A DNA stretch of 64,000 nucleotides, from the NCBI GenBank assembly GCA_030425205.1, contig JAUIAP010000020.1:53242-117241 (forward strand). Reading direction: 5' to 3'. The stretch's first letter is position 1; every line of letters starts with the position of its first letter. The position numbers and the translations under genes were made by a program. This DNA comes from Anaerolineae bacterium (GTDB lineage: Bacteria; Chloroflexota; Anaerolineae; Promineifilales; Promineifilaceae). Under the pieces are notes generated by a model, which did not search any database, was not told the origin of the DNA, and saw only the letters and a program-made list of their open reading frames with translations. Positions 48,669 to 57,424 of this stretch are shown here, piece by piece.

Positions 48669-50039
48669 ATGTTTGACACGGTCATCAAGAACGGCACCAT
48701 CGTGACGGCGCGGGAAACATTTTCGGCCGATCTCGCCATCACAGGACAATCGATCGCCGCCATCGGCACAGACCTGCGCGGAAAACGAGAAATCGACGCG
48801 ACGGGCAAGCTGGTCACGCCGGGCGCGGTTGACATTCACGTGCATATGCAGATGCCGTTGGGGGACGGGGTGATTTCGGCCGATACCTTCCACACCGGCA
48901 CACACGCCGCAGCCTTTGGTGGCACAACCACAATTGTCGATTTTGTCGATACCAAGCCGGACGAGACGATGCTCGACGCGCTTGCCAAACGCCGCGCTGA
49001 GGCCGATCCCCAAGTCGTCATCGACTACGCCCTCCACATGACGATTGTGCCGTCCGACATGGACAAGCTCCATCAACTCCCCGCCGTTGTCGCGGCTGGC
49101 TGCGGCTCCTTCAAACTCTACATGGCGTATAGCTTTCGCCTCACCGATGATCAGCTCTATCGTGCGCTCTCCGCCATCAACAAGGTCAACGGCCTCCCCG
49201 TCATCCACGCCGAAAATTGGGACATCATTTGCCAACTGCAACGCGAGGCTATCGCTAAGGGCAATACACAGCCGCGCTGGCATCCGCGCACCCGTCCGCC
49301 CGAATTTGAAGCGGAGGCGACGGGACGCGCCATCGACATTGCCGCCTACGTCGGAACCCCCCTGCACATCTTCCACGTCTCCTGCCAGCAAGTCGTCGAG
49401 CGCATTGCGGCCGCCCGCGCACGTGGACTGCCCATCACGGGCGAAACGTGTCCACAATATCTCTTCAAAACGTGGGACGCATTTGAGGCAGACGGCATCG
49501 CCGGCACATTGCCGACCTGTGCGCCGCCGATCCGCGATCACGTGCAGCAAGCTGCGCTCTGGACGGCGTTGTCCGACGGCCATTTGCAGCTCATCACAAC
49601 CGACCACTGCCCCTTCTCCCGCGCCGACAAAGCGCGCGGATTAGACAACTTCACAAGAATTCCCGGCGGCGTTCCCTCGATCGAAATGCGCTTTCCCGCG
49701 ATCTATAGTAAAGGTGTGCTTGAAGGCTATTTGACACTTAACCAATGGGTCGATCTCTGTTGTACAATCCCTGCGAAGTTGATTGGGCTACCCAAAAAAG
49801 GGGATATTGCAGTCGGCTACGATGCTGACCTCGTCATTTTTGACCCCACAAAAACGGTAACACTTTCAACAGAGACGCTGCATGAGGCGGTCGATTGGAC
49901 GCTCTACGACGGGCTTGAGGTGTCGGGCTGGCCGACAGATGTGCTCAGTCGAGGAGAGCTGATTGTCGCCGCTGGTGTGGCAAAAATGGCTGCTGGACGC
50001 GGCCGATTTATAAAAACAAATGGAACTTTTCGTGGTTAA
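48669..50039 (+). CDS. Dihydropyrimidinase/D-hydantoinase family amidohydrolase
   Basis: A 456-residue amidohydrolase. 'VDIHVHMQMP' gives the first metal His pair; carboxylated lysine K149 in 'GSFKLYMAY'; further metal ligands in 'HIFHVSCQQ' and 'TTDHCPF'. 'ITGETCPQYLF' is typical of hydantoinases. It opens the ring of dihydropyrimidines or hydantoins; substrate choice cannot be made from sequence. No pyrimidine-degradation partner genes are adjacent. Confidence 0.93.
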   Translation: MFDTVIKNGTIVTARETFSADLAITGQSIAAIGTDLRGKREIDATGKLVTPGAVDIHVHMQMPLGDGVISADTFHTGTHAAAFGGTTTIVDFVDTKPDETMLDALAKRRAEADPQVVIDYALHMTIVPSDMDKLHQLPAVVAAGCGSFKLYMAYSFRLTDDQLYRALSAINKVNGLPVIHAENWDIICQLQREAIAKGNTQPRWHPRTRPPEFEAEATGRAIDIAAYVGTPLHIFHVSCQQVVERIAAARARGLPITGETCPQYLFKTWDAFEADGIAGTLPTCAPPIRDHVQQAALWTALSDGHLQLITTDHCPFSRADKARGLDNFTRIPGGVPSIEMRFPAIYSKGVLEGYLTLNQWVDLCCTIPAKLIGLPKKGDIAVGYDADLVIFDPTKTVTLSTETLHEAVDWTLYDGLEVSGWPTDVLSRGELIVAAGVAKMAAGRGRFIKTNGTFRG

Positions 50040-50153
50040 GCGGGCGTAAAACATAAGGCGGCGAAGCCGCAAGTGGTTAGTGGTTAGTGGTAAGAAAATG
50101 TATTGACGCATTTTCTTCACTAGCAACCAACAACTAGCAACTATTGACACTTA

Positions 50154-50184
50154 CGGCACACATTTTGATGCGGTACGCTGTAAT
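50154..50184 (+). promoter_or_regulatory. Candidate gcvP promoter in a repeat-rich leader
   Basis: TTGACA (50154-50159) and TGTAAT (50179-50184), 19-base spacer. The surrounding gap 50040-50294 also has a stem AAGAAAATG/CATTTTCTT (50092-50117), tandem GTGGTTA units, three TTTTACG units (about 50197-50217) and AAGGAG before the gcvP start. I see no glycine riboswitch core. Confidence 0.35.
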
Positions 50185-50294
50185 GACTGCGCGTTATGTT
50201 TTACGTTTTACGTTTTAGACCGATCGAACGTAACATCCTAAGAACCACCAATGGCAAATGTGGAAGGCAAACTTTCCACCTCTAAGGAGTAATA

Positions 50295-53249
50295 ATGACC
50301 ACAGAGTTATATCCCAAAACAAATTGGCAAGACATCATTGAGGCCAATGAGGCCAATCGTGCGGCGATTAGCTTTCAGCAACATGATTTACTGCGCCCCG
50401 CGGATCGTTTTGTCAAGCGACACATCGGCCCACGCAGCGCGGATGTATCGAAGATGTTGCAGACGCTGGGGCTATCGTCGCTCGATGAGCTGATCGATGA
50501 GGCCGTTCCCGAAATTATCCGCGTACATGAGCCGCTTTCACTTGAGCCGCCACGCAGTGAGTCAGACGTTCTCAAAGAGCTGCGCGGCTTGGCCGAGCGC
50601 AACAAAATCTATCACACCTACATTGGGATGGGATATTCACGCTGCACGGTACCGCCCGTCATTCAGCGCAATGTGTTGGAAAATCCCGCATGGTACACGC
50701 AGTACACGCCCTATCAGGCCGAAATTGCGCAAGGACGACTCGAAGCGTTGATCAACTTCCAAACGATGGTGGCAGATTTGACAGGAATGGAAATTGCCAA
50801 TGCGTCGATGTTGGACGAAGGGACGGCGGCGGCTGAGGCGATGACGCTCTGTCTGCGCGCACAACCACGTAAGTCAACGGCAAACACCTTCTTTATCTCA
50901 GAATTGTGCCATCCGCAGACGATTGCGGTCGTGGCGGCGCGTGCGGAGCCATTGGGGATCGATGTGGTGGTTGGGGATCATCGGGAATATGACTTTTCGG
51001 CCGAAACCTTCGGCATCTTGCTGCAATATCCCGCCACGACAGGGGAAGTGTTTGACTACGAAGATTTTTGTCAAAAAGCCCACGATGCAGGCGCGTTGGT
51101 CGCAGTCGCGGCCGACTTGATGGCGCTTGTCCTGCTCCGTTCACCCGGCGAATTTGGCGCCGATGTCGTCGTCGGCAACAGCCAACGCTTTGGCGTTCCG
51201 CTCGGCTACGGCGGGCCTCATGCCGCATTCATGGCAACCTCCGAAAAACATCAGCGCATTTTGCCCGGTCGAATCGTCGGCGTTTCTAAAGATGCAACAG
51301 GCAAACCCGCCTATCGTCTCGCCCTGCAAACCCGCGAACAGCACATTCGCCGCGAACGCGCAACGAGCAACATCTGTACCGCCCAAGTTCTGCTGGCAAT
51401 TATGGCTTCAATGTATGGCGTTTATCATGGCCCAATGGGTCTGACGCGCATTGCCACACGCATTCACCTGCTGGCGCGTGTCTTGGCGCACGTCTTGAAA
51501 GAGACGGGCTACGAGATCAGTGACGAGCCGATCTTTGACACACTCTGCGTCAAAGGTGGCGTGATGGCGCAATATGCGGTTCATGCCAACGCGCTGCAAC
51601 AAGAGACCAATTTGCGCTACTTTGAGGATGGTCGCATCGGGATCGCGCTCGACGAAGTCACATCAGAAGCTGATTTGCTGTCATTGATGCGGATCTTTGG
51701 CGCAAACCCCAACAACTTTGACCTGAAAGCCATCGCCGACAGCATTTCGCTAGAGTTTGACGCAACCCATCGCCGTACCAGTCCGTTTATGACGCACCCC
51801 GTCTTCAACAGCTATCAATCGGAGACGGAGATGCTGCGCTATATTCACAAGCTGCAAAAGCGCGATCTCTCGTTGGCACAGTCGATGATTCCGCTCGGCT
51901 CCTGCACGATGAAGTTGAACGCGACGGCTGAGATGTTGCCGATTTCACTGCCCGGATTTGCCTTCCCTCACCCGTTCGCCCCGCTCAACCAGACGGAGGG
52001 GTATCAGAAACTGTTCACACGACTCGAAGCTTGGCTGGCCGAAGTGACCGGTTTCCATGCCATCTCGTTGCAACCCAACTCTGGCGCACAGGGAGAGTAC
52101 ACGGGCTTACTCGTCATTCGCGCCTACCATCGCTCGCGTGGCGATGAAAATCGCAACGTCTGCCTCATTCCCAGCTCAGCACATGGCACAAATCCCGCCA
52201 GTGCTGCGCTTTGTGGTATGAAAGTGGTCGTCGTTAAGTGTGATGACAACGGCAACATCGACGTGGACGACATGCGCAAACAGGCTGAAAAGCACGCTGA
52301 AAATCTCGCCGCCGCGATGATCACCTATCCTTCGACACACGGTGTCTACGAAGAAGAGATCAAAGAGCTGTGTGCGATTGTGCATGAGTTTGGCGGGCAG
52401 GTCTATATGGATGGCGCCAACATGAACGCACAAGTCGGGCTGACCTCACCCGGTGTGATCGGCGCAGATGTCTGCCATCTCAATTTGCACAAGACGTTCT
52501 GCATTCCGCATGGTGGCGGCGGTCCCGGCATGGGGCCGATTGGTGTCGTTGAACATCTCGCACCCTTCCTGCCCGGCCACCCAGTCGTTCCCGGCATCGG
52601 TGGAAAACAGGCGATTGGGGCTGTGTCCTCCGCTCCATGGGGCAGTGCAGGCATCTTGCCGATTCCGTATGCCTACATCGCCATGATGGGTGATTGGGGG
52701 CTGACCGTAGCGACCGAAATCGCCATCCTAAACGCCAACTACATCGCGGAACGCTTGGAACCCCATTTCCCCGTGCTCTATCGCGGCGAGAAGGGGCGTG
52801 TCGCCCATGAGTGCATCGTCGATTTGCGCCATCTCAAGGCGTATGCCTCTGTTGACGACGTTGCCAAACGACTGATGGATTATGGCTTCCATGCGCCGAC
52901 GATGTCGTTCCCCGTCGCTGGCACGCTGATGATCGAGCCGACGGAAAGCGAGTCGCTGGTCGAGTTAGACCGTTTTTGTGACGCGATGATTCAGATTCGC
53001 GAGGAGATTCGCCAGATTGAAGACGGTGAGATCGATCCGTTGAACAATCCGCTGACCAATTCGCCCCATACGGCCGAGACGATCATGAGTGATGAGTGGG
53101 ACCGTCCCTACTCTCGTCAGACGGCGGCTTATCCGCTGCCCTACGTCAAAGAGAACAAATTCTGGCCGTATGTCTCACGGATCGACAACGTCTACGGCGA
53201 CCGCAATTTGGTGTGCAGCTGTATTCCAATCGATGCGTATATGGATTGA
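50295..53249 (+). CDS. gcvP: Glycine dehydrogenase (decarboxylating), P-protein of the glycine cleavage system
   Basis: A 984-residue single-chain P-protein, the length of the fused (not split PA/PB) form. 'FVKRHIGPRSADV' near 35, 'NPAWYTQYTPYQAEIAQGRLE' near 130, and PLP lysine K733 in 'NLHKTFCIPHGGGGPGMGPIG'. It decarboxylates glycine and passes the aminomethyl group to the H-protein. The gcvT and gcvH genes are not in the window. AAGGAG lies six bases before ATG 50295. A terminator hairpin follows. Confidence 0.97.
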   Translation: MTTELYPKTNWQDIIEANEANRAAISFQQHDLLRPADRFVKRHIGPRSADVSKMLQTLGLSSLDELIDEAVPEIIRVHEPLSLEPPRSESDVLKELRGLAERNKIYHTYIGMGYSRCTVPPVIQRNVLENPAWYTQYTPYQAEIAQGRLEALINFQTMVADLTGMEIANASMLDEGTAAAEAMTLCLRAQPRKSTANTFFISELCHPQTIAVVAARAEPLGIDVVVGDHREYDFSAETFGILLQYPATTGEVFDYEDFCQKAHDAGALVAVAADLMALVLLRSPGEFGADVVVGNSQRFGVPLGYGGPHAAFMATSEKHQRILPGRIVGVSKDATGKPAYRLALQTREQHIRRERATSNICTAQVLLAIMASMYGVYHGPMGLTRIATRIHLLARVLAHVLKETGYEISDEPIFDTLCVKGGVMAQYAVHANALQQETNLRYFEDGRIGIALDEVTSEADLLSLMRIFGANPNNFDLKAIADSISLEFDATHRRTSPFMTHPVFNSYQSETEMLRYIHKLQKRDLSLAQSMIPLGSCTMKLNATAEMLPISLPGFAFPHPFAPLNQTEGYQKLFTRLEAWLAEVTGFHAISLQPNSGAQGEYTGLLVIRAYHRSRGDENRNVCLIPSSAHGTNPASAALCGMKVVVVKCDDNGNIDVDDMRKQAEKHAENLAAAMITYPSTHGVYEEEIKELCAIVHEFGGQVYMDGANMNAQVGLTSPGVIGADVCHLNLHKTFCIPHGGGGPGMGPIGVVEHLAPFLPGHPVVPGIGGKQAIGAVSSAPWGSAGILPIPYAYIAMMGDWGLTVATEIAILNANYIAERLEPHFPVLYRGEKGRVAHECIVDLRHLKAYASVDDVAKRLMDYGFHAPTMSFPVAGTLMIEPTESESLVELDRFCDAMIQIREEIRQIEDGEIDPLNNPLTNSPHTAETIMSDEWDRPYSRQTAAYPLPYVKENKFWPYVSRIDNVYGDRNLVCSCIPIDAYMD

Positions 53250-53253
53250 TCCT

Positions 53254-53280
53254 GTTCTCTCGCTAACTCCGCGAGAGAAC
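53254..53280 (+). terminator. Hairpin terminator after gcvP
   Basis: GTTCTCTCGC (53254-53263) and GCGAGAGAAC (53271-53280) are perfect arms around TAACTCC, five bases after the gcvP stop. No T-run. Confidence 0.7.
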
Positions 53281-53311
53281 AATAGACCTTCAGATAATGA
53301 TTTGGTGCGAT

Positions 53312-53336
53312 GTATCGGGATTTGGAATTCCCGATA
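53312..53336. repeat. GTATCGGGA/TCCCGATAC inverted repeat
   Basis: Same arms as the second repeat at 19460; loop TTTGGAAT. Lies in the 250-bp gap after gcvP. Confidence 0.72.
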
Positions 53337-53376
53337 CACACACCAACCGAGATGAAACACCCCCGTTACATCGTTG

Positions 53377-53432
53377 GGAGCGTGACCAGCTTGGTCGCAT
53401 CTTTGACTGGCGACCAAGCTGGTCGCGTTCCC
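53377..53432. repeat. GCGACCAAGCTGGTCGC inverted-repeat family, copy 3
   Basis: GGGAGCGTGACCAGCTTGG with TCGC, 11 bases, then GCGACCAAGCTGGTCGCG with TTCCC. Each arm is itself palindromic, so it can form either two small stems or one 22-bp stem. Confidence 0.75.
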
Positions 53433-53505
53433 AGAGAGATTGGTGTCCACAATAGCAATGGCAACGAGCGTGCGTGATGCAAAGATTCGTTGGCAAATTT
53501 GAACC

Positions 53506-54060
53506 ATGGCAACAAACCCAGAAGCACAACTACAGACGATGATCGACAATATGCCTGAGAAGACGGGCAAATCACTCGAAGAATGGTTTGCCGTCCTAGG
53601 TGCAAGTGGCGAGACGAAACATGGCAACATGCTCAAGTTGCTCAAGAGCGAATTTGGCGTGACGCATGGATTTGCGAACACGATTGCGTCATTGTATCGG
53701 CAACAAGATGTCGAAACACCGCCCGACCTCGTTGCGGCGCAATATGAGAAAAAGGCGGCACTTCGGCCGATTTATGCCAAACTGATCGCCGCTGTACAGA
53801 CGTTTGGCGATGACATCGAAATTGCGCCTAAGAAAACGACCGTCAGCCTGCGACGTGGCAAACAGTTTGGCGTGATCAAACCGAGCACAAAAACGCGCAT
53901 CGACTTGGGGATTCAACTAAAAGGTGAGCCGACGACAGATCGGCTTGAAGATGGCAAGGTGTTTGGGGGCATGTGTTCCCATCGTGTGCGCTTGAGTAGC
54001 GTGGACGATGTGGATGAGACGGTTATCGGCTGGTTGCAAGAGGCGTATCAGCGCGCATAG
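53506..54060 (+). CDS. DUF4287 plus DUF5655 domain protein
   Basis: A 184-residue cytosolic protein of two short domains: residues about 5-65 match DUF4287 ('MIDNMPEKTGKSLEEWFAVL', 'HGNMLKLLKSEFGVTHGFAN'), and about 85-182 match DUF5655, often placed among DNA-transport or protein-binding domains ('IYAKLIAAVQTFGDDIEIAPKK', 'FGVIKPSTKTRIDLGI'). This pairing is common in actinobacteria and Chloroflexi; function unknown. Flanked by repeats and the reductase gene. Confidence 0.85.
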   Translation: MATNPEAQLQTMIDNMPEKTGKSLEEWFAVLGASGETKHGNMLKLLKSEFGVTHGFANTIASLYRQQDVETPPDLVAAQYEKKAALRPIYAKLIAAVQTFGDDIEIAPKKTTVSLRRGKQFGVIKPSTKTRIDLGIQLKGEPTTDRLEDGKVFGGMCSHRVRLSSVDDVDETVIGWLQEAYQRA

Positions 54061-54196
54061 CCAAACAGGTGAGATAAACGGTCTTGCAACCTGAGTTGGT
54101 TGAGACGCAACACCGTTTACCTCCCCCCACGTCGATTTCGCGTAACACGAGCTGGTAATGTGATTTTCCGAGTTAACGAGATGAGGAAGACGTTTT

Positions 54197-55543
54197 ATGA
54201 ATCAATCTGAATCAGTGGTTGCAGTGATTGGGGCTGGCCCTGCGGGGATCTTTGCGGCAAAAGAGTTGGCGGGGCAAGGTGTGCGCGTCGTGTTACTCAA
54301 CCGCGACATCAAGCCGGGTGGTCTTGCCGAGTACGGTATTTTCTTTGACAAATACAAGATGAAGGACGGATTGCGCAAACAGTTTCGGCAAATTCTCAGC
54401 GATCCGCAAATCGACTACTATGGCAACATCACGATTGGCGAAGAGGGCGACATGAGCCTGACAGAGCTGCGTGCGCTGGGGGTTGATGCCGTGCTTGTGA
54501 CGGTAGGAGCGCAGGGGACAAAGTGGCTGGGAACGGCGGGTGAGGAGCTGAATGGCGTTTACCACGCCAAAGATTTGGTCTATCACTACAATAAGTTGCC
54601 CCCATTTTCTGAATGGGCATACCCAATCGGCCGAAAAGTCGCCATCATCGGCGCGGGCAACGTGATGATGGATATTGCCAACTGGACGATCCGTCACCTG
54701 AAAGTTGATGAAGTGATCGCCATCGTGCGCCGTGATCCCAGCGCGGTCAAATTCACCAAAAAAGAGCTGCAAACTGTTTTTAACAATCTCGATATCGCCG
54801 CGCTCGATAAAGAGATTGAACGCACGCGACCGATCATGACGTCGGTCGGGATCGACATTGCGGCGGCGCGGGAATTTATCTTATCGGCCGAAAAACGCGC
54901 CGAGCCACCCGTTTCCGACACGCGCCTGCGTTTTGAATTCTTGTCCGTCACGAAATCAATTCTTGGGGACAGTGAGGGCAACGTCGTCGGGATTGAGCTG
55001 GAGGACACAACGCTCAAACTGCGCGACGATGGCAGCACTTCCGCACGCACTCTCGGCACAACGCGCACGCTGGCGGTCGATACCGTCATCTTTGCCGTTG
55101 GGGACAAGGTGGATGACGACTTTGGCTTGCCGATTGTCTGGAATGAGTTCGCCAAGAATCCTAACCCAAGTTTTCCGATCGGTGACATCTCCTATGAGGC
55201 GTATGACCCGACCACAGAACGGCCGCTGGACGGCATCTTTTTGGCTGGTTGGGCGCGTGAGGCGAGTACGGGACTGGTCGGGGCGGCGCGCAAAGATGGG
55301 ATCAACGGGGCGCAGGCCGTGTTGGCATATCTGGCGGCGTGCAGAGGATCGGCCGAATCAGAGACACCCACCGACCGACTATGCGCCATTCAAAACGCGC
55401 TCAAATCGACCAGCGGTACTGTCATCACCAAAGCGGAATGGCAGAAGCTCGATGAACTCGAATTACGTTTTGCCAAAGCGGGCAATCTGCCCGAATTTAA
55501 GCATATCTCCAACGCCGAGATGCTTAAATTGATTCGCGATTAG
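54197..55543 (+). CDS. FprA/adrenodoxin-reductase-like FAD oxidoreductase
   Basis: A 448-residue two-Rossmann flavoprotein: FAD site 'VIGAGPAGIFAAKEL' at residues 11-25, then 'GGLAEYGIFFDKYKMK', 'AQGTKWLGTAGEELNGVYHA' and the NADPH site 'VAIIGAGNVMMDIANW' near 150-165, then 'DGIFLAGWAREASTGLVGA'. This order is typical of ferredoxin-NADP reductases of the FprA/GltD group. It could reduce a ferredoxin serving the P450 at 46805, which is inference. cofE follows 9 bases later, so they are probably co-transcribed. Confidence 0.85.
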   Translation: MNQSESVVAVIGAGPAGIFAAKELAGQGVRVVLLNRDIKPGGLAEYGIFFDKYKMKDGLRKQFRQILSDPQIDYYGNITIGEEGDMSLTELRALGVDAVLVTVGAQGTKWLGTAGEELNGVYHAKDLVYHYNKLPPFSEWAYPIGRKVAIIGAGNVMMDIANWTIRHLKVDEVIAIVRRDPSAVKFTKKELQTVFNNLDIAALDKEIERTRPIMTSVGIDIAAAREFILSAEKRAEPPVSDTRLRFEFLSVTKSILGDSEGNVVGIELEDTTLKLRDDGSTSARTLGTTRTLAVDTVIFAVGDKVDDDFGLPIVWNEFAKNPNPSFPIGDISYEAYDPTTERPLDGIFLAGWAREASTGLVGAARKDGINGAQAVLAYLAACRGSAESETPTDRLCAIQNALKSTSGTVITKAEWQKLDELELRFAKAGNLPEFKHISNAEMLKLIRD

Positions 55544-55552
55544 GTCAACCCA

Positions 55553-56335
55553 TTGAACCAACTTACGCTAACTGCATTGCCCGCTGTCCCAGAGGTCAGA
55601 CCCGGTGATGACGTCGCGGCCGCTGTCTGTGCGGGTCTGGAGGCGGCCAATATTGCGCTGCAACCAGACGACATCATCACCATTGCCCAGAAGATCGTTT
55701 CCAAGGCGGAAGACCGCTATTTCGATTTGATGCAGATCACGCCATCGGCCGCTGCCATCGACATGGCGGAAAAGACGGGGAAGGATGCGCGCCTAGTCGA
55801 ACTGATTTTGCGCGAGGCGACGCGCGAGGGGGAAGATTCGGCCGAAATTTCCCGCTATCGTCAAGGCGTGCTGATTACGCGCCACAGACTCGGTTTTGTC
55901 AGTGCCAATTCGGGGATTGACCGCTCCAATGTGCCACAGCGTGAATCGGGTGAATGGGTGCTGCTGCTGCCGCAAGACCCCGACCGATCGGCTCGCCAAA
56001 TCCGTCAGGTGATCCTCGAAAAAACGGGGGTGGCGGTCGGCGTCATCATCACCGACACGCACGGTCGTCCCCATCGACTTGGCACGGTGGGTGTGGCAAT
56101 CGGTGCGGCAGGGGTTCCGACCATTCTCGACAAGCGCGGCGAAGCAGACCGCTATGGCTATATTCTCCACGCGACGACAATTGGCGTGGCCGACGAAATT
56201 GCCGCCGCCGCCAGTTTGTTGATGGGCGCATCGGCCGAATCGACCCCCATTATCCATCTACGCGGACTCACGCTCACGGGCGACGGCTGCGCGGCCGAAC
56301 AGTATCGTCCTCGTGAGCTTGATCTCTATCGTTAA
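55553..56335 (+). CDS. cofE: Coenzyme F420-0:L-glutamate ligase
   Basis: A 260-residue CofE-type enzyme that adds glutamate to F420-0 with GTP. Conserved stretches are 'DDIITIAQKIVSKAEDR', 'VLITRHRLGFVSANSGIDRSN', 'LLLPQDPDRSARQIRQ' and 'VIITDTHGRPHRLGTVGVAIG'. It lacks the C-terminal nitroreductase-like domain of the fused FbiB form. No ATG fits; TTG at 55553 with AGGT upstream is the likely start. Linked to the FAD reductase and the cyclase downstream. Confirms that this organism makes F420. Confidence 0.93.
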   Translation: MNQLTLTALPAVPEVRPGDDVAAAVCAGLEAANIALQPDDIITIAQKIVSKAEDRYFDLMQITPSAAAIDMAEKTGKDARLVELILREATREGEDSAEISRYRQGVLITRHRLGFVSANSGIDRSNVPQRESGEWVLLLPQDPDRSARQIRQVILEKTGVAVGVIITDTHGRPHRLGTVGVAIGAAGVPTILDKRGEADRYGYILHATTIGVADEIAAAASLLMGASAESTPIIHLRGLTLTGDGCAAEQYRPRELDLYR

Positions 56336-56336
56336 C

Positions 56337-57023
56337 GTGAAAATCATCGACTTGAGCCAAGAGATTTTTGTCGGAATGCCCGTCTTTGATGGGCATCCGT
56401 CCGTCGCCATCGACATCATCGAAACACATGAGCAACGGGCAGGTGTACAAAATCCCACCACCGTCTCCCCCACCGTCCACAAACTCACCTTTGGTGAACA
56501 CACGGGCACCCATGTCGATGCGTTCAACCATTTTGATCCCGAACAGCGTGAACGCGGCATCGACACCATGCCCCTTGAGATGTTTATCACGTCGGGTTTC
56601 TGTCTCGACTTTTCGCATAAGGGGCTGCTCGAACCAATCGACACGGCCGAAATCGTTGCGGCAATCGCGCAAGCGGGGCTGCAAATTGCACGCGGCGATA
56701 CCGTTCTGCTCTACACCGATCACTATCGTCGCCACTATGGGACAGAAGATTGGCCGAATGGGCCGGGCATTACGGCCGATGCGGCGATTTGGTTTGGTGA
56801 ACAGCGCGTCGCGGCGATAGGGGTTGAAACGCGCTCGCCCGGTGTGCGGAAGGTGTCAAACTCGGCCGTCCATCGCATCTGTGGCGAGATGGGATTCACC
56901 CACTACGAGAATTTGGTTAATTTGGATCAGCTGGTGGGAATCGGCCGATTTCAGTTTATCGGTCTCCCGCTCAAAATTCGCGGCGGAACAGGTTCCCCTA
57001 TTCGTGCAGTCGCCGTCATATAA
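56337..57023 (+). CDS. Cyclase/kynurenine-formamidase-like metal hydrolase
   Basis: A 228-residue protein of the putative-cyclase family (KynB-like). 'IIDLSQEIFVGMPVFDGHP' opens the fold and 'GEHTGTHVDAFNHFDPE' (about residue 60) is the H-x-G-T-H-x-D metal motif. 'DTVLLYTDHYRR' and 'IRGGTGSPIRAVA' follow. It hydrolyses a formamide or lactone-type bond; substrate unknown. GTG 56337, one base after the cofE stop codon, is the most likely start and indicates a tight operon. Confidence 0.88.
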   Translation: MKIIDLSQEIFVGMPVFDGHPSVAIDIIETHEQRAGVQNPTTVSPTVHKLTFGEHTGTHVDAFNHFDPEQRERGIDTMPLEMFITSGFCLDFSHKGLLEPIDTAEIVAAIAQAGLQIARGDTVLLYTDHYRRHYGTEDWPNGPGITADAAIWFGEQRVAAIGVETRSPGVRKVSNSAVHRICGEMGFTHYENLVNLDQLVGIGRFQFIGLPLKIRGGTGSPIRAVAVI

Positions 57024-57102
57024 ATTCCCCCTCCCCGCTTCTGTCGGTTTGCCCCACACGAAAATCAGCGAAATTGCCTCTTTTGAGTACACCATAAAGC
57101 AA

Positions 57103-57150
57103 GTCCCGTCATACCTGCGCAGGCAGGTATCCATTCTTTTCTAAGACTGA
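57103..57150. repeat. GTCATACCTGCGCAGGCAGGTAT hairpin repeat, copy 3
   Basis: CCCGTCATACCTGCGCAGG plus CAGGTATCCATTCTTTTCTAAG; the fullest copy shares its trailing CTTTCTAAGACTG with the copy at 63833. Confidence 0.78.
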
Positions 57151-57198
57151 TTTCAGCTTGGCTACGTTTTAGCTACGGAAGAAGTTTACGCTTCCGGC

Positions 57199-57390
57199 AT
57201 GAACGATATATCCGCCCTCGACTATCAAGCCTTTCTCGTCCGCTTCTGGCGCACAGACACGCAACAAGCGTGGCGCATTCTCGTCAAGAACATCCAGACG
57301 GGCGATAAGCACCATTTCGCATCATTCGCACAACTCGTTGCGTTCTTCTATGACAACACGCAAACGGAACCCGACGCGATTGCACCTTGA
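57199..57390 (+). CDS. Small conserved protein, paralogue of 19887, preceding the giant surface protein
   Basis: A 63-residue soluble protein sharing with the 19887 product the pattern Y-x-A-[FY]-L-x-R-x-W, W-R, N-x-x-T-G, H-F-A and a late P-D. It ends 34 bases before the ATG of the 2,085-residue surface protein, so they are probably co-transcribed. No domain name can be given. Conservation of both copies argues that it is real and not a chance frame. Confidence 0.72.
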   Translation: MNDISALDYQAFLVRFWRTDTQQAWRILVKNIQTGDKHHFASFAQLVAFFYDNTQTEPDAIAP

Positions 57391-57424
57391 AACGTCGCGT
57401 GGCCGACCACCCATGGAGATCATC

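Noticed and set aside
48582..49607. 341-codon open frame antisense to the hydantoinase
   Set aside because: The plus-strand gene has all metal-binding motifs; the antisense product shows no family pattern.
50041..50294. Glycine riboswitch before gcvP
   Set aside because: The conserved aptamer core was not found; only repeats, a weak promoter and a short stem near the start.
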